NCBI GenBank assembly: GCA_029817715.1
Contig: JARUPY010000164.1
Location: 2,911,663 to 2,975,662, forward strand
From: Melastoma dodecandrum
Taxonomy: Eukaryota > Streptophyta > Magnoliopsida > Myrtales > Melastomataceae
Reading direction: 5' to 3'
DNA length: 64,000 nt
Under the pieces are notes generated by a model. It was not told the DNA's origin and made no database searches. It saw only the letters and a list, made by a program, of their open reading frames with translations. Both the position numbers and the translations under genes were made by a program. How positions within the stretch are numbered: position 1 is the stretch's first letter; each line of letters begins with the position of its first letter. Below, in pieces: positions 59,656-64,000 of this stretch.

Positions 59656-62600
59656 AATTTTTTGGAGTCTTTCATTTTGGGGTTGTAGGTTGCAAACAGG
59701 TGAAGAACTAGCACTTCCAAATATGGTATCTTTGTTCTCTCAATAATAGTCTTCTGCTCTCTTACCCGAGTTACCTACAAAAATAAATAAATATAAATAG
59801 TCCTTATTAATTTTTGCATGAAATAGTGATCACACAGGTGAAATTACATCCCAATTCCCAATCAAGAGGTTCCCAAACTCAACTCCACTCCTCCAGTGTA
59901 CTTGAGGCCTTTTGCACTTATATATGGGTCTGTCTTGAATAGTTCAGAAACTCGAAGTTCACTACAACAAACACTATAGAAAATAAAATGGTGAAGTTCA
60001 AGCGGAACACGGTAGTCGACGAAGGATTGTATTCCTTAAAGATGGGAAAAAAATCTATTGATAATTTCTATAAAATTTCATCTTAGCACAAAAAATGCCC
60101 ATTTTTCTTGAAATGGTGTTTCCCTACATAGGTTTAGAATCAACAAGCATAACAACCAGACTAGTCTAAGTTCAAAACTCAGTTTAGCTACACACATAAT
60201 CGGTACTAGGAAAAACCCAACAAAAAGCATTCCCAATTACAGAATCTTTCTTGGTCTTCCATGTTGATCTTCATTAGTTAAAGTTTCCATTGATGGGACT
60301 TATGTTTCTCTCATTGTTGGACCAATTAGAAGCCATATTGTTTGATCTTCGACACTTTGAAAACAATGGTCGAATGGCCTCTCTGATCGTGTTGACTAGT
60401 GGCCTTTCGAGACTTTGAGATTCAATGTTGGTATTTCGCCTCCAAGATTGTCAAATGGAGTTCTTGACTACGAGTCACTCCCTTTGTTGAAGGACGGAGG
60501 CCTTCTCAAATGCGTATATTACTTTTTCTTTGCTTTCGTTAATGCCCTTGTTGTCTTTGTATTTTCTTGGTCGTTCTTAAAAGGTTCCATGGTTCTGTTT
60601 TCTCTTGTTATTTTGATTTTTATTCGTTCTACTGTTCTTTATTTTTTCAGGTGTCAGTTTTTCAAAGAACTCAATCTGCTTGAGGTTAATTGCTCGAATC
60701 TTGTAGGATGGAAATGCTCGACACGTCATCATACTGTCTCGAATATGCGTTGAAGTTCGGACTACTTCAAAAGATTTGTGGCTTTAGTTCCTGTGTAGAT
60801 ATCTCATTATGTGTCTACTCTGGTGGCCTTTTAGACGTCACATGTGTACTTTATAGCACTCTCGAATTTTCATTTATGTACTATGCGCACACTTCAAAAC
60901 CTATTGTAGTGCAATTGTAGCTTGTATGATAACATTGTCTCAACGATATTGCTCAGGTAAGAAACGCTTAGTCATGACCCTCATTCATTTTTTACCAAGT
61001 TTTGATCTTTTCTCTTCCTGCTTGTTCGACATTGATTCATTAATGTTTTCCCACTATAGATTGACATACATTTTTCAACCTTACTGCAGACCCAACTTAA
61101 CAATAGTCATCTTCTGACTCACTTCTTTGTATTTGAAGATTGCGCTCAACTTAATGTGCATACAATCCGAGGAAACAATTCTACAAGGTTAAGGTTTTCC
61201 TTAAACTTTGATAAATCTGGAGATTCATCGAGTGGGCGGATCCTTCTCTACCAGTCGTGTGTGATGATAGGCTAGGCAGGAGTTGGACTCACTTTTTCAA
61301 AGGTTTGCACCTACACATACTCATTCTATATTTTGAATTTGTTGCCCACCGCTTACTTTCTTTCACCTTCTCAATCACAACCACAATCACACCTTCCTTT
61401 TTCTTCTTTCTTAGATTAGTGATTTGTAGCACTAAAATTGGACATATCAAGAAAGTCTAAGACGAATAAATCTCAAACAAGGAACGTTGGTTTTTGAGGA
61501 AAGGGGCTAGTAAAACGTACTAATGGAAGCTTGGGGTGCGGTATCCATCGACCCCTACGAAACTTCAGCATCCCCTTATCTTAAGCAAAAAAGATTACAA
61601 ATTATATTAGACAACTTATAAATTCTAGTAAAAGAGATTTATAGAGCTCTACAGGCACGTTACTTGTCTCTGATAATAGAGATAAATGAAAATTAATGCG
61701 AGGTCTTATTCTCAAATTGCACAATCTAAGAACATTGGAGTTGTTTGTTTCAAACTTAACCTCTTTTTGGGTACCATAAAATATAATCTCAAAAAATAAT
61801 GGCACCTACTATCAAATTTTGGGTAAATAATACTCCAAACTCGATGTTACAAACACTGATGTAGTTCAGTTTCAATAGAACCTAATATTGTAACAACGAG
61901 TTCACTTTTAGAAAGGATGAAAACTCCGCGTTACAAAATACCGAGTTATGATGAAGAATGTTAGATTTTCATGAACTCATAGCATGTTTGTTTTCCTGGA
62001 ATGGATTTCCTACTAATCCTTTATATATTTTTTGTCCATCTTATTAAATTCCATCTATGAAAATTTCCATTACGAAAACTAAAACGGGGCTCTCGGTGTT
62101 ATTATAACACCGGGTTCATAAATAGACTCTTGAGGGAAAATTCTGGTGTTAAAATTACATCGAGTTCAAGGACAACTCCATCGGAAATTTTTTGTGTACA
62201 GAGTGTGAGGGGATGTAAGGGGGGTGTTGGAGGTGTCAAGTACGGAGTGTTGGGGTGACGTGAGGAAGGGAGGGTGAGGAGAGAGTGGTTGAGGTGTCAG
62301 ATAACAAGAGATATTTACGATGAGGCAGGGGCGTCGGGGTGTGAGGAGGGGGGATGACTCTTCGTAATCGGAAAATAAGTCAGGTATTTATAACACGAAC
62401 TTACGGTTCCCTAAAAGAAACTTGGGGTTTAACTTTTTAAATGAACTCGATGTTAAAAAATATCGAGTTCTTTAAAAATAGAACTCGGGTGTTTGATTAA
62501 CACCCAGGCTCTGTGGCATTGTTTTGATAAATTTTAAAACTTTATCGACCCTATTTTATAAATTATTTTACGAACCAACAGTAAATACAAATTAAAAGCT

Positions 62601-64000
62601 ATAAAAACTTGAACCAAGAAGTTTTACTACCTTCTCTTAATTCTTCCTATGTTTAAAACCGGGTTTGCTACTTTCTATTAGTTGATGCATCAAATCAATA
62701 TATCAGCAATACTTTTTTTGTCTGTAATCGATATCGAGATTATATCAATAAAATCTATTAAAAATAACAAAGTAGTTACACACAAAGTTTGGGGTGTGGG
62801 TACACCAAATAGATAGGGTCGATGATTATAGCGTTATAGGGTAACCCTAGTTGTTTAGTTTGGCATAAATAAAAGTGGCTCAATCATAAGTTGAAAGTAA
62901 CAATGTGGCTTCCTTCATACTTTAAACTTGCTGTTCGTGGGAAAATAATTGAAGTCGGATATTGTGAATTGGATGACAAGTTATCTGTTTATACACAGAA
63001 AGAAATTTCTTGACCACAGATTTCGGCCTTGTCTGTGGGATAAAACGGTCCAAAATGTAGGCCCAAAGGACGGAAATCCAGTTAAGGATTAGGGTGACAA
63101 ACGAGGAAACAACACCAGGTGAAGGTTCGTGTCTGGGCGAAGCGGTCACCAAGCGACGGGGGTTACCATGTGTAGACGGGCGACAAGGGACAGAGGGGAT
63201 GATACAAGCTGCAGTTAGTTGGTGCGGAGCGAGGAAATTCTATGGCGAAGGTCCAGATGGGGGCCAATCCGCGATCGGATCAACTTAGCTGTTAAGGAAG
63301 GTTCCGGATGATCTTAGGATCAGGAAGGAGATTGTTGCCATGATTTGCTCACATGGAAAGGTGATATTCCATGAACGTTGGGCAGCAAAGGAAACGTAAT
63401 ATATGAGCAATAATTACTTTACCGTATTATTACGTAGGTCTAAGCTTAGTATAAATATTTGTTCTTAGGCACATTGTTACAAAAACACCTCTCTACAGGA
63501 CGAAATCATATTATTCAAATTTTATCTTTTCAAGCATTACGGGCGTTCAAGCTCTCTTTGTGGTCCTGCGTTCTTGCTCATTTCTGAAGGCATCGTCGAT
63601 GCCCATCCTGTAAGTGCTTCCGCCTAAGGGTATTTTTTATTTTTTTTTCGTGGTTCTACTTTCATCCCGCTGCTCTCTTCTTTTTAATTTCATACGGCGA
63701 CCACACATTCAATCGAATTCCTCGGGACACCCAATGTTTCCGACGTGTTTGGATATTGCTTATCTGCGGTCACTTCCGAAAGTGAACAGTAAAGCCACAG
63801 AGGAAACGGACCTTTAGCACTTAGAGGCTTCTTCTGTGCAACTATTCACAAACTCCTTATATTTAAAGAATAACATTGGATCTGGATTTATGAAATTAAG
63901 CATATAATTACGCATGGGAAATAGCAAAAAATTCGGGGATAACTCCAAAATTCTACTAAACCTTCGTATTTTCTTTCAGGATTCCTTACCCGAAAAAATG
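59656..64000. other. No recognisable gene; repeat-rich
   Basis: Open frames up to 112 codons (60415-60753) match nothing I know. CACTACAACAAACACTATAG at 59960 looks like the terminal CACTA word of a CACTA transposon, but no matching inverted end was found. A set of related palindromes occupies 61830-62512. A TATAAATA box at 63450-63457, with no recognised gene after it, could belong to a truncated LTR. Confidence 0.45.
61830..62512. repeat. Series of short palindromes around ACTCGGTGTTA
   Basis: Six dyads share one consensus, ACTCGGTGTTA, a 3-8 base loop and its inverse. They lie near 61838-61858, 61920-61949, 62091-62121, 62143-62168, 62442-62470 and 62481-62512. The two clearest are CTCGGTGTTATTATAACACC and AACTCGATGTTA with TATCGAGTTC. 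All could fold into hairpins of about 10 bp. Confidence 0.7.

Noticed and set aside
59960..62215. Complete CACTA transposon from CACTACAACAA to TTTTTTGTGTACAGAGTG
   Set aside because: The right end does not match the inverted CACTA terminus and no 3-bp duplication or transposase was seen.

Overview
The window is nuclear DNA of a flowering plant, most likely a eudicot. The evidence is a many-intron nuclear gene for the RNA polymerase III factor BRF1, plus transposon families typical of plant genomes: Ty3/gypsy elements primed by initiator Met-tRNA, Ty1/copia remnants, FAR1-type and MuDR-type Mutator-like elements (MULEs) and hAT elements. Only one ordinary host gene is convincing, BRF1 on the minus strand (46867-55669). 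Nearly everything else is transposon or transposon-derived sequence. I saw no rRNA gene, convincing tRNA gene or CRISPR array.

Layout. 1-807 is LTR-like debris. 808-2792 is a small, internally deleted Ty3/gypsy element with both LTRs. 2793-12900 holds a decayed hAT transposase (minus strand, 4490-6185), a block of short tandem repeats (6460-7245), a scrap of Ty1/copia polyprotein (8472-8960) and long stretches with no recognisable gene. 13547-25172 is an almost intact 11.6-kb MULE flanked by a 9-bp target-site duplication (8 of 9 bases match). 25182-36560 is a copia remnant whose gag is split by a minus-strand Tekay/Del-like gypsy element (26518-35183). 36561-40430 is LTR-like and repeat sequence. 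40440-46060 is a second, decayed MULE with a MuDR-type transposase and a plant-mobile-domain gene. 46867-55669 is BRF1. 57400-59655 is a second hAT remnant of a different (BED finger/DUF659) type. 59656-64000 has no recognisable gene, but has a cluster of related short palindromes.

The most interesting object is the MULE at 13547-25172. Inside its inverted-repeat ends it carries (1) a 13-exon gene for an Ulp1/C48-type cysteine protease, with every predicted splice in frame and His, Asp, Gln and Cys residues in the expected order; (2) an uninterrupted 705-residue FAR1/FHY3-type MULE transposase, tail to tail with the protease gene; and (3) a tandem pair of paralogous genes of a family I do not recognise. 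The first paralog is broken by a 1-bp deletion; the second is intact, 285 residues in two exons. The pair lies where other autonomous Mutator-group elements carry accessory genes such as mudrB or VANB/VANC. A role in excision, replication or anti-silencing is a guess.

The likely order of events is a copia element, then a gypsy insertion into its gag and possibly a MULE insertion into its LTR. The reading frames of the 11.6-kb MULE are far better preserved than anything around it except BRF1, so it is probably one of the youngest insertions here.
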